Virus record (IMG/VR): IMGVR_UViG_3300021963_004266 | Location: 1 to 49,677 of that record | Length of the DNA stretch: 49,677 nucleotides | Source of the DNA: a virus | Direction: 5' to 3' (one strand) | Part shown: in pieces, positions 19,945-27,543 of the stretch | How the letters are laid out: each line of letters begins with the position of its first letter | Numbering within the stretch: the stretch's first letter is position 1 | Notes under the pieces: model-generated | Database searches by the model: none | The model's input: the letters and a program-made list of their open reading frames with translations, nothing else | What the model was told of the DNA's origin: nothing | Program-made: the position numbers and the translations under genes

Positions 19945-21276
19945 ATGGCATCATCTGACCGAAAGATATGGGCTAATAAAGATGGGGTTTGGTCTCAATC
20001 AAGCTCTTCTTTTAACATTGGCGGCACATGGGTAAATCCAATTGCTGCTTACGGCAAAGTAAACGGCGGGTGGAAACAATTTTGGCCACCAACTGGAGCA
20101 GCATTGTTTACTGCTGATGGTACATGGACAGTTCCAACTGGTATTACTCGAGTTAATGCTATTGTCATGGGTGCAGGCGCTGGTGGTGGCTCAGGTCGTC
20201 GTAGTACCAGTGCAAACGGTGGCGGTGGTGGTGGTGGTGGTGGTGCTATTGCTAAACAAGAAAACCTAGTAGTAGTACCAGGTACCACATGTAGAATAAC
20301 CATTGGGCAAGGCGGTCGGGGAGCTGTCGCAAATAGTGGTCGTGCAGGCTCCAATGGCGGAAATAGTATATTTGTATTGCCGTCGGGACAAACTGTTAAC
20401 GGGTGGGGTGGTGGCGGTGGCGGTGGTGTTGACCAACCCCCTCCCCAAACTCCCGGTGGTGGCGGTGGCGGTGGTGCCGCATCAACAAGCACTGGAATAC
20501 AGCAAGGTGGTGCAGGAGCAGCACCTGGCGGACGTGGATGGTCCAATGGATCCTGGGATTTAGGTGGTGGCGGCGGGGGATCAAACTATGATGGAGCCCC
20601 TGACATTTCGTATGATATTTCTAAAGTCAATGACGGAAGATGGTCACCATTTTTAAATACCTATGGAATTTGGAATCCAAGTACTTACACTCCGACATTT
20701 GATCAAAGTTTTAATGTTTACTTTGCTGAAACAGGAAATTACCTAATTGAAGCGTCAGTTGATAATTATGGACAAGTTTTGATTGGTGGTGCATTAGCAC
20801 TTGATCAAACTGACAGCGGTGGATATAGAACATCAATTACGTCAACATTTTATGTAAACACAGGGTGGCATATAGTACGTTTAGCTTGTACTAATACCGG
20901 AGGCCCAGGCGGGGTTGGAGTTAAAATAAATAGCCCATCTGGCCAAGAAATGTTTAATACTGTAAATCTACCACGTGCTCATGCAGGTGGTCACGCTGAT
21001 GGTATTAACGGCTACGGCGGCGATGGGTCGCAGGTTAACTATTTAGATAAAGACAGGATCCTTGGGTCTGTTGTGATCTGTGGTGGCGGAGCAGGTGGAT
21101 ATCACGTTGACCGCGGAGCCACTGCAGCTCAGGTTAGTAGTCGTAATGGCGGTGCCGGTGGTGGTGGCCTCCCGGGTCAAGACGCTACCGGTGTAGGTAG
21201 CGGTGGTGGTGGCAATGCCGGCGCAGATGGGCCAACAGGGTCAGGTTATCGCGGACAAGTTTACCTGTATTGGTAA
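19945..21276 (+). CDS. Glycine-rich adhesin-like tail fibre protein
   Basis: The 443-residue protein starts three bases after the previous gene. Residues about 54-80 (ADGTWTVPTGITRVNAIVMG) followed by GAGAGGG match the opening of bacterial and phage glycine-rich domains, in which a 'wTVPxGvtxv' strand leads into poly-glycine loops. Long glycine tracts occur near residues 92-100, 155-163, 169-177 and 209-215, and again toward the C-terminus. T2-type gp38 adhesins also use poly-glycine stacks to bind receptors, so a receptor-binding tip is plausible, though no direct homology to gp38 is claimed. Between the tracts, residues about 225-340 form a beta-rich domain (YLIEASVDNYGQVLIGG, WHIVRLACTNTGG). 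Confidence 0.7.
   Translation: MASSDRKIWANKDGVWSQSSSSFNIGGTWVNPIAAYGKVNGGWKQFWPPTGAALFTADGTWTVPTGITRVNAIVMGAGAGGGSGRRSTSANGGGGGGGGGAIAKQENLVVVPGTTCRITIGQGGRGAVANSGRAGSNGGNSIFVLPSGQTVNGWGGGGGGGVDQPPPQTPGGGGGGGAASTSTGIQQGGAGAAPGGRGWSNGSWDLGGGGGGSNYDGAPDISYDISKVNDGRWSPFLNTYGIWNPSTYTPTFDQSFNVYFAETGNYLIEASVDNYGQVLIGGALALDQTDSGGYRTSITSTFYVNTGWHIVRLACTNTGGPGGVGVKINSPSGQEMFNTVNLPRAHAGGHADGINGYGGDGSQVNYLDKDRILGSVVICGGGAGGYHVDRGATAAQVSSRNGGAGGGGLPGQDATGVGSGGGGNAGADGPTGSGYRGQVYLYW
20218..20244 (+). repeat. In-frame GGT/GGC trinucleotide tract
   Basis: Nine glycine codons in a row, the last seven all GGT (20224-20244), form a perfect trinucleotide microsatellite. Changes in copy number would keep the frame and alter the length of one poly-glycine loop. 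Confidence 0.85.
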
Positions 21277-21317
21277 GATCGTTATTTTTAGATAAGTACA
21301 GTAAAGAGAACTAGAAT

Positions 21318-23501
21318 ATGGCATATGAAATTAACAAAACAAATGGCGATGTATTAACGCTGATCAACGATGGATTTGTTGATAATACAACGTCTTTAGC
21401 ATTACCTGGACCAAATTATGTTGGTTACGGGGAAAAACTCAATGAAAATCTAGTACACATGCTCGAGCATTTTGCTGGAAATTCTACTCCAGCTGGTACA
21501 CAACTGCAAGGACAATTATGGTTTAACCTTGCACAACAACAATTAAACGTTTATACTAGCCAAGGGTATATCCCGGTGTCTGGTGTTACTACAGCCAGTG
21601 TGCAACCTGCTAGTGCAAAAAATGGTGATATTTGGTTTAACACCACAACTGAGCAATCGTTTTTGTACAGCAACGGAATTTGGAAACTAGTTGGACCGTC
21701 ATATACAAAACAACAAGGAAATTCGGGTACAGTCCCGTTCCAAGTTGGTGATGCCGCAACAAACACAATAGTACATAATCTTGTGGGATTACAGTACGGT
21801 GATGAAATTTTTGCTATTATTAGCAAAGATGCCACATTTGCTCCCAGCCCTCCAATTGATAATTTTCCGACTATCAGCCCGGGTATTACATTTGCTAACA
21901 CAATTCAGAACGTAGGATTCCGTGCCACAGTAACAGGTAACGTTGTTAGTCAAAATAACGGAACAGTGGTAGTTAACAATCTTGGTACTACTACGATCTT
22001 TACAGGTAACCTAGTAGGTGCAGTCACAGGTAATGTAGCCGGCAATGTAGTAGGCAATGTTGTGGGTAATTTAACAGGAAACGTTTTAGCAACTCAAGTA
22101 ACTGCTGCTAACGTAACTTTATCCGGAAACATAACGGCTCCTTATATTAACGCCACAACGGCACTTTCGGGCACACTAACAACAGCAGGACAACCTAATG
22201 TAACTAGTTTGGGTACCTTGACAGCGTTAACTGTTGGAACTTCGGGGCAGTACACTACCCCAATTAACTTATACGGCCTAGCAAGATATAACGGTGTTGA
22301 AATTGCCACAGTCGGTGGAACAGCAAGTTTTACATCTATTAATAACACGCCAATTGGTAATACAAGCCCAGCATCAGGCGCATTTACTACACTATCAGCA
22401 AGCTCAGGATTGAACACTACTGTAATTGGTGCTAGTTCTCCGGCCGCAGCAACATTTACTACTCTAACTGTAAACAACGGCAGTAGATTTATACAGTCTG
22501 CAACTTTTAATGCTGGACTAACTGCAAGTACAGTACAAGCCGCAACAATTGGTAACAGTGGCGCACAACTTACTGGTACAATTAGTACTGCTAGTCAAAC
22601 AAATATTACCTCAGTGGGTACGCTATCTGGCGGTACTTGGAACGCCACAGTCATTAGCCCAACCTATGGTGGCACTGGTGTTAATAATGGATCAAACACA
22701 TTAACTGTGTCTGGCGGCAATAGAACAATTAACCAAGACATTAGTTCGGGTGCAGCACCAACGTTCAATGGCGCAAACTTTACAGGAATTCCTGCTAGTG
22801 CAGTTACTGGAATAAATGCTGGGGGTACAATCACCGGAGTTGCATCAACTAGTTCAGTTAGTGGATTAACATTGTCGGGTGCCTGGACATCGGGTTCGGG
22901 TACAATTACCTTAGGTGGAACAATACCTGCACCAACGTCGTCACAGATTACAACAGCATTGGGGTTCACTCCGTATAACTCAGGTGGCGCAACAGTACTA
23001 ACTTCAACAAACTACAGTAGTTATATTACCAGCAGTGGATTTACTGCATCTAGCACACTAACTGGAGCAGTTAACACAAGTAGCGCATGTACATTTGGTG
23101 CAGTTACATGTGGTAACTTTAGCGGCTCAGGGTATGGACGCTTTGCTGGAGACGTGGTTGCATTTTATTCTGACCGTAGACTAAAAACAGACATAGTGCC
23201 AATTGAAAATGCATTAAGCAAGGTACTAACCTTGTCCGGTGTACAGTATCGCGGCAATGATGTTGCTGGTAGTCATGGATTTGATACAACAAAACAACAA
23301 GTTGGTGTATTAGCCGATCAGATTCTAGCAGTGATGCCTGAAGCAGTCGAGCCCGCACCATTTGACTCTGATGAAGATGGTAATAGTAAGAGTGGTGAAA
23401 ACTACTTAACTGTCAAGTATGAAAAATTAGTTCCATTATTGATTGAGTCTATCAAAGAACTCAACGCAAAGATTGCGGCATTGGAAGCAAGGTTAAACTA
23501 A
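21318..23501 (+). CDS. Tail fibre-like protein with C-terminal S74 intramolecular chaperone, paralogue 2
   Basis: The 727-residue protein opens with the same module as its paralogues (MAYEINKTNGDVLTLINDG; GYGEKLNENLVHMLEHFAG). The shaft has short repeats: GNVAGNVVGNVVGNLTGNV near residues 235-260, then SPASGAFTTL and SPAAATFTTL, and a TYGGTGVNNG segment common in phage fibres. From residue about 618 it ends in a peptidase S74 chaperone of endosialidase: SDRRLKTDIVPIENALSKV, then QVGVLADQILAVMPEAVEP and YEKLVPLLIESIKEL. That domain helps the trimer fold and usually cleaves itself off after a serine, here perhaps Ser618 in YSDRR. A host-recognition role is inferred. Confidence 0.85.
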   Translation: MAYEINKTNGDVLTLINDGFVDNTTSLALPGPNYVGYGEKLNENLVHMLEHFAGNSTPAGTQLQGQLWFNLAQQQLNVYTSQGYIPVSGVTTASVQPASAKNGDIWFNTTTEQSFLYSNGIWKLVGPSYTKQQGNSGTVPFQVGDAATNTIVHNLVGLQYGDEIFAIISKDATFAPSPPIDNFPTISPGITFANTIQNVGFRATVTGNVVSQNNGTVVVNNLGTTTIFTGNLVGAVTGNVAGNVVGNVVGNLTGNVLATQVTAANVTLSGNITAPYINATTALSGTLTTAGQPNVTSLGTLTALTVGTSGQYTTPINLYGLARYNGVEIATVGGTASFTSINNTPIGNTSPASGAFTTLSASSGLNTTVIGASSPAAATFTTLTVNNGSRFIQSATFNAGLTASTVQAATIGNSGAQLTGTISTASQTNITSVGTLSGGTWNATVISPTYGGTGVNNGSNTLTVSGGNRTINQDISSGAAPTFNGANFTGIPASAVTGINAGGTITGVASTSSVSGLTLSGAWTSGSGTITLGGTIPAPTSSQITTALGFTPYNSGGATVLTSTNYSSYITSSGFTASSTLTGAVNTSSACTFGAVTCGNFSGSGYGRFAGDVVAFYSDRRLKTDIVPIENALSKVLTLSGVQYRGNDVAGSHGFDTTKQQVGVLADQILAVMPEAVEPAPFDSDEDGNSKSGENYLTVKYEKLVPLLIESIKELNAKIAALEARLN

Positions 23502-23502
23502 T

Positions 23503-24435
23503 ATGGCATTACCATCAAGCGGTCAACTTGCAATGTCTCAAATTGAAACAGAGTTGTTTCACGGTAGCTTTCAGCCTAATCCGCCGGGATCTAATCCCTC
23601 CCGATACATCAACTTAGATAGTTGGTATGTTAGAAATCTAGCTTCGTCAGATGGAACTACCATCGGCGGGAAAGCAATTAATACTCAATTGAGTCAAATT
23701 GCAATATCAAATTTGCGCGGCAAAGAAAATTCTCCTATTCCGGGAGTAATACAAAATCCTTTGCCATTTTACTATAGATATGAAAAATCTACTCCAGTTT
23801 ACGAAGGCGCCCCCACGATTGAATATTTTAATAGAAGAGGCATTCCTTTACAAGCATATAATAGTGCGTACACCTCTCAGAATGTTTGGGCAATGACCAG
23901 TGATGCCGCTGACGCTACACAAGTTCCATCTAATGTCTATCCAGGAAGCACATTTCCAATGGCCCAAGGAGGACAAGGCACTGGATCTGCGGTGTTTACT
24001 AGTGTTGCATCTGTGCCACAATATCTGAGAATTACATTTGTGTTTTTTATTGGTGAAGGGGCTCCTACCAAATTTGGAATAATGAAAAATGCCACAGCCG
24101 GAACAACACCACTTGGCGGTAGTGCAGCCACTGCTGCAACTATTGGTATTTCGGGGCGCGGCGCCAATTGGTCAGATACCGGAATAGGAACATCACTAGA
24201 TCCCTCAGCTGGGTCAGCATATCAATCATACTGGAATCCAGGGCCCACTCTAGCAGAAAACGGATATACTCAACGTCTCTATATAACTTTGTCAATTACA
24301 GATACAGTATACCCCGGGCAAACTGTGGGGTATTACGGCCAGTGTATAAATCTTACCAGCAGCACCGATTACGGAATTGACTACAATGGATTGTATACTG
24401 CAAACGTTGAACAATGGGGTTGGCCACTTGGTTAA
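23503..24435 (+). CDS. Probable tail fibre/appendage protein
   Basis: The 310-residue protein begins MALPSSGQLAMSQIETELF, a start often seen in marine phage virion proteins ('LPSSGxISMSxIxxEL'). Residues about 45-80 continue as a small attachment-like domain (SWYVRNLASSDGTTIGGKAI, ISNLRGKENS), followed by a beta-rich domain up to LYTANVEQWGWPLG. No signal peptide or enzyme motif is visible. It starts one base after the stop of the S74 fibre and is followed 12 bases later by a small gene with a good ribosome binding site. This suggests a fibre with a dedicated small partner. The function is inferred from position and composition. Confidence 0.65.
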   Translation: MALPSSGQLAMSQIETELFHGSFQPNPPGSNPSRYINLDSWYVRNLASSDGTTIGGKAINTQLSQIAISNLRGKENSPIPGVIQNPLPFYYRYEKSTPVYEGAPTIEYFNRRGIPLQAYNSAYTSQNVWAMTSDAADATQVPSNVYPGSTFPMAQGGQGTGSAVFTSVASVPQYLRITFVFFIGEGAPTKFGIMKNATAGTTPLGGSAATAATIGISGRGANWSDTGIGTSLDPSAGSAYQSYWNPGPTLAENGYTQRLYITLSITDTVYPGQTVGYYGQCINLTSSTDYGIDYNGLYTANVEQWGWPLG

Positions 24436-24437
24436 AC

Positions 24438-24444
24438 AGGAAGA
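24438..24444 (+). promoter_or_regulatory. Ribosome binding site for the 24448 gene
   Basis: AGGAAGA lies three bases before the ATG at 24448, with its AGGA core six bases away. It supports that start. Confidence 0.5.
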
Positions 24445-24447
24445 ATA

Positions 24448-24873
24448 ATGTTTATATTTGTTATAGAATCAGACAACACAGTTTATCGGGTAGCATCAGC
24501 ACCCTCAGAAGATATCAACCCAATCTTAGGCTATTGGATTAATATTGGCGACTTTCGCCCTGTACCAGAGCCTGGATGGAAATACATCAACGGCGAGCTA
24601 ATTCCTGTAGACCTAACTCCAATTAAAGCTAAATTAAAACAATTTATACATGAAAAATGGCTGGTTGATATTAAACGTACTGCCACAGAAGAACAAAAAT
24701 ATCAATATGAAAAAGCCATTGCTGATGTTAACTCAGCTAGAACAGCAAAACAGTTAGCTGATTTAAAATACGATTATACACTTTCTGCAAAAAGTCGTCC
24801 TACACAACCTGCAATATCCCCGGGACTAATCTTACCCAATGGCGAAATGCTACCCCCGCAGGAACTGCGATAA
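24448..24873 (+). CDS. Small tail-fibre-associated protein, possible assembly chaperone
   Basis: The 141-residue protein has a compact N-terminal beta region (MFIFVIESDNTVYRVAS, then GYWINIGDFRPVPEPGWKYINGELIPV). A charged helical stretch follows at residues about 60-115 (KAKLKQFIHEKW, EEQKYQYEKAI). A short beta head plus long amphipathic helix, placed just after a fibre gene, is the layout of tail fibre assembly proteins of the Tfa/DUF4376 kind. I do not see a diagnostic motif, so this is a suggestion. The C-terminus SPGLILPNGEMLPPQELR is proline-rich. Confidence 0.5.
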   Translation: MFIFVIESDNTVYRVASAPSEDINPILGYWINIGDFRPVPEPGWKYINGELIPVDLTPIKAKLKQFIHEKWLVDIKRTATEEQKYQYEKAIADVNSARTAKQLADLKYDYTLSAKSRPTQPAISPGLILPNGEMLPPQELR

Positions 24874-24876
24874 ATA
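24869..24876 (+). promoter_or_regulatory. Candidate late promoter for the 24899 fibre gene
   Basis: GATAAATA overlaps the stop codon of the preceding gene and lies 22 bases before ATG 24899. It matches NATAAATA with a spacing that leaves a short leader. Confidence 0.45.
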
Positions 24877-24898
24877 ATAAGATAAACGGAATTAATAA

Positions 24899-26167
24899 AT
24901 GGCATATACTATCAATAGAACAAGCGGACAAACAGTTGTACCAGGTGGATTGTCGGACGGTACAATCGACGACAAAGTACATACCAGTCTTAGATTAATT
25001 GGTAGAGATTATGCTGGGTATGGTAGATTCCTGAACGAAAATTTTGTACAGTTATTAGAAAACTTTGCCTATGGCGCAAGCCCTGCTAATCCGTTAACTG
25101 GGCAACTATGGTGGGATACCAACAACAATGTTTTACGTGTGTATTCTGGTACAAGTTGGAAAATCTCCACTGGTGCCACAAGTTCACCGGCCGGAACCCC
25201 ACCCAATGATTTGAGTACACTAGGCGGAGACTTATGGTTTGACTCTACAAACAGTCAATTAAAAGTTTGGTCCGGTGTTGCATGGGTAACAATTGGCCCG
25301 ACTGTAACACCGGCCACTGGTAACACAGGTACATTCCCTGCCATTATGTCTTCCACTGGAGGCCAAAACTATGTTGTTATACAACTGTTTATTAACGGAA
25401 TTGTATATGCAGTATTTTCCAAAGACACTTTTGCTAGCACATTGTCAGGATTCCCATTGGTTAAAGCCGGTATTACATTTAGTACATTAGCAGCTCCTGC
25501 CTGGCAGTTAAGCAATCAAGACGTATTAAATACACCCGGTACATTAGTACAACGTGATCCATCAGGTGGTATTGCAGTTGGTGCCATTTCTGCTACTAGC
25601 TTGACTACAGGATCGTCAATATCCGTAACATCGGGATCATTCAATGGTAACTTAAATGGTAATGTAACAGCAACATCGATTACATCGGGTACAATTAACA
25701 CCGCAGGTATCACAGCAACGACAGGCTTTAGCGGAAATATATTAACCACCAACCAACCATTGGTTGCAACTTTATCAAATATTACAATGACATCCCTGGG
25801 TGTTGGCACAGCCGCTCCGGGTACATCGGGTACCGTACGTGCTACTGGGACAATTACACAAAATTACTCAGATGATAGATTAAAAACTCGTTTAGGCAAC
25901 ATTGAAAACGCTTTAGACAAAGTAGATCAATTATCAGGATTCTACTACGAAGCCAATGCCACAGCACAGGCCTTGGGCTACGAAGCAAAACGCGATGTTG
26001 GTATGTCTGCACAAGAGGCAAATGTAGTTCTACCCGAAGTGATTGCCCCTGCCCCAATTGATGAGCAGTACATGACCATTCGTTATGAACGACTAGCACC
26101 ATTATTAATAGAAGCTATTAAAGAACTACGCACTGAAGTAAACGAATTAAAAGCAAAACTTAGCTAA
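24899..26167 (+). CDS. Tail fibre-like protein with C-terminal S74 chaperone, paralogue 3
   Basis: The 422-residue protein is the shortest of the three fibre paralogues. The N-terminal module (MAYTINRTSGQTVVPGGLSDG; GYGRFLNENFVQLLENFA; GQLWWDTNNNVLRVYSG) aligns with those at 18028 and 21318. A short repetitive shaft covers residues about 200-310. From residue about 324 the S74 intramolecular chaperone follows: SDDRLKTRLGNIENALDKV, then DVGMSAQEANVVLPEVI and YERLAPLLIEAIKEL. Predicted release would be near Ser324. Having three fibres with one anchoring module and different shafts suggests that the virion carries several fibre types or that they join in series. Confidence 0.85.
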   Translation: MAYTINRTSGQTVVPGGLSDGTIDDKVHTSLRLIGRDYAGYGRFLNENFVQLLENFAYGASPANPLTGQLWWDTNNNVLRVYSGTSWKISTGATSSPAGTPPNDLSTLGGDLWFDSTNSQLKVWSGVAWVTIGPTVTPATGNTGTFPAIMSSTGGQNYVVIQLFINGIVYAVFSKDTFASTLSGFPLVKAGITFSTLAAPAWQLSNQDVLNTPGTLVQRDPSGGIAVGAISATSLTTGSSISVTSGSFNGNLNGNVTATSITSGTINTAGITATTGFSGNILTTNQPLVATLSNITMTSLGVGTAAPGTSGTVRATGTITQNYSDDRLKTRLGNIENALDKVDQLSGFYYEANATAQALGYEAKRDVGMSAQEANVVLPEVIAPAPIDEQYMTIRYERLAPLLIEAIKELRTEVNELKAKLS

Positions 26168-26171
26168 TTGC

Positions 26172-26200
26172 TTTACTTTGTCATAAGTATAGTATATAAT
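26172..26200 (+). promoter_or_regulatory. Sigma70-type promoter upstream of the 26255 gene
   Basis: TTTACT (26172-26177, four of six to TTGACA) and TATAAT (26195-26200, perfect) are separated by 17 bases. The start of transcription would be near 26207. Confidence 0.5.
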
Positions 26201-26210
26201 AGCTTTCTAG

Positions 26211-26232
26211 CGTAATAAATAAAAGTATTACG
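26211..26232 (+). repeat. Inverted repeat in the leader of the 26255 gene
   Basis: CGTAATA (26211-26217) and TATTACG (26226-26232) are perfect inverted copies around an eight-base spacer. A late-promoter motif (26214-26221) lies inside. It may be an operator or a leader hairpin; AT-rich chance pairing is also possible. Confidence 0.5.
26214..26221 (+). promoter_or_regulatory. Candidate late promoter for the 26255 gene
   Basis: AATAAATA matches NATAAATA and lies 33 bases before ATG 26255. Together with the TATAAT promoter just upstream, this gap may hold both host-type and late control. Confidence 0.45.
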
Positions 26233-26242
26233 TATTAAATTT

Positions 26243-26247
26243 AAGGA
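26243..26247 (+). promoter_or_regulatory. Ribosome binding site of the 26255 gene
   Basis: AAGGA lies seven bases before ATG 26255, a strong and well-placed site. Confidence 0.55.
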
Positions 26248-26254
26248 CGAGGAT

Positions 26255-27166
26255 ATGGCATATTCACAAGGTGGACTGATTGATGCAGTTGACTATAACA
26301 ATTTTTTAAATGGCTCAAACCAATTTAACACAGTTTGGGGTGTGGGTACTGGCAACGCCGGATACGGACAAACTGCATTAAGTACTGTTAGTAGTGCCGG
26401 AACAGTTACAGCTACTCAGTGGGCTACGCTAATTAATGCGTTAAATAGTGCAAGAACACACCAAAGCGGTTCAGGATCCGGTATTTCAGCAACCACTGCA
26501 GGTTCAACTATTAACTATCTAAGTACATTATCTACTCAAATTAATTCAGCATATACAAATAGATTGACATTTGCTACACAAGGTACTACTACCACTGGCG
26601 GCAACAATGGCAACAATCTTACTGTGGCTAACCAAGCCGCAGCATCAACCCTAAGTTTTACACGAACAGCAACATTTGCTAGTGCGGCACAAATGAGGTA
26701 TTTCTTCAATTGTGGCGGACAGATTAACTTTGTTATTTCTAGTGCTAGTAACGGAGATTCCACAAGTCGATCTGGCGACTTAGTAACATTGGCGCAGACA
26801 AACATGGGCGGCTTCTCTGCATTTAGACAAGGCTCGGGCGGTGGACGCACTGGATCTGGCGGCACATTAAACACCAACGCCACTGGCATTGGTTTTTACC
26901 AATGTACGACTTCTAACCAAACGCTAGTATCAATAACCAGTACCACAGGTAGTTATACTAGCGATACAGCAATATTGTATGTACGTACCAATGCCTCCCC
27001 GGGCGCATCGACTATTTTGTATTTCCAATGTGATATTACTAGTGCTGCAAAAACAGCCCCAGTATTTAATCAATCACTCAACGTAACAGTCAACAACAGA
27101 TTAGACATTGTTTACCCAGAAACAACTAACTTAACCAACAGTTGGGGCACAGTTACTATCGGTTAA
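26255..27166 (+). CDS. Phage structural (fibre or decoration) protein of unknown role
   Basis: The 303-residue protein begins MAYSQGGLIDAVDYNNFLNG. It continues with an N-terminal region rich in small residues (ATQWATLINALNSARTHQSG) and a beta-rich, serine/threonine/asparagine-rich C-terminal half (LNVTVNNRLDIVYPETTNL). It has no signal peptide, membrane segment or enzyme motif. The composition resembles virion proteins of marine phages. It is the last gene before the terminator-like hairpin and has its own promoter-like elements, so it may be expressed independently of the fibres upstream. Confidence 0.65.
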   Translation: MAYSQGGLIDAVDYNNFLNGSNQFNTVWGVGTGNAGYGQTALSTVSSAGTVTATQWATLINALNSARTHQSGSGSGISATTAGSTINYLSTLSTQINSAYTNRLTFATQGTTTTGGNNGNNLTVANQAAASTLSFTRTATFASAAQMRYFFNCGGQINFVISSASNGDSTSRSGDLVTLAQTNMGGFSAFRQGSGGGRTGSGGTLNTNATGIGFYQCTTSNQTLVSITSTTGSYTSDTAILYVRTNASPGASTILYFQCDITSAAKTAPVFNQSLNVTVNNRLDIVYPETTNLTNSWGTVTIG

Positions 27167-27177
27167 TCCTAATTAGG

Positions 27178-27206
27178 TTGACATCGAAGGTGTAGTGCAG
27201 TATACT
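27178..27206 (+). promoter_or_regulatory. Near-consensus sigma70 promoter heading the modification operon
   Basis: TTGACA (27178-27183) is a perfect -35 and TATACT (27201-27206) a five-of-six -10, with the ideal 17-base spacer. It points into the unbroken run of twenty genes beginning at 27229. The predicted transcript start is near 27213, which leaves a very short leader. Confidence 0.7.
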
Positions 27207-27224
27207 AACTGTCTACACCTTTTC
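27187..27224 (+). terminator. Terminator-like hairpin overlapping the promoter
   Basis: AAGGTGTAG (27187-27195) pairs perfectly with CTACACCTT (27213-27221). Inside, CAGT (27198-27201) pairs with ACTG (27208-27211), leaving a six-base loop. Thymines follow (TTTTCT around 27220-27225). This fits a rho-independent terminator that ends the late tail transcript. The -10 element of the next promoter is within the hairpin. Confidence 0.6.
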
Positions 27225-27228
27225 TATT

Positions 27229-27543
27229 ATGACCGAACTAGCTCAACTAACCACAGAAATTCGTCGGGCAACCGATTATCAAATTAATAAACGGATACTA
27301 AGAGAGAAGATCCAAACAGATCTGCACTTTGCACATAATGGCGGACTGTTTAAGATCACACCTGAGATATTAGCATTTGTACAATCTTGGCCCGTTGATG
27401 AATTGTATCTTGAAGATACATATCAAAACCCAATTCAAATTAATAAGAGTGTATTTCTAGTCACAGCACAACAACATTACCAGCAAGTAATGAATACATG
27501 GCACCAACAACATGCAGAACTCCGAAAAATCCGCAAAGTCTAA
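27229..27543 (+). CDS. Small protein of unknown function, first gene of the operon
   Basis: The 104-residue protein is mostly helical and charged, with LFKITPEILAFVQSWP, ELYLEDTYQNPIQI and QQHYQQVMNTWHQQHAEL. I recall similar small proteins near tail-fibre genes of marine T4-like phages, without a known role. It has no signal peptide or membrane segment. The ATG lies just after the hairpin, with no clear ribosome binding site, so translation may begin on a very short leader from the promoter at 27178. Its end overlaps the next gene by 32 bases. Confidence 0.65.
   Translation: MTELAQLTTEIRRATDYQINKRILREKIQTDLHFAHNGGLFKITPEILAFVQSWPVDELYLEDTYQNPIQINKSVFLVTAQQHYQQVMNTWHQQHAELRKIRKV

Noticed and set aside
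20049-20546. Proline-rich 165-residue frame on the minus strand
   Set aside because: It is the mirror of the glycine codon tracts in the plus-strand adhesin gene; no ribosome binding site and no independent sequence character.
21291-21298. GATAAGTA before the fibre gene at 21318 as a late promoter
   Set aside because: One mismatch to NATAAATA at a central position; too weak to list in an AT-rich sequence.
22010-22095. Regular GGTAAC/GGCAATGTA repeats as a possible CRISPR or regulatory array
   Set aside because: They are imperfect in-frame repeats encoding GNVxGN units of a fibre shaft, without spacers.
22142-22477. 111-residue and similar long minus-strand frames in the fibre genes (also 22664-22969 and 25516-25809)
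   Set aside because: Their valine/proline-rich make-up comes from the repetitive threonine/asparagine codons of the fibre genes on the other strand.
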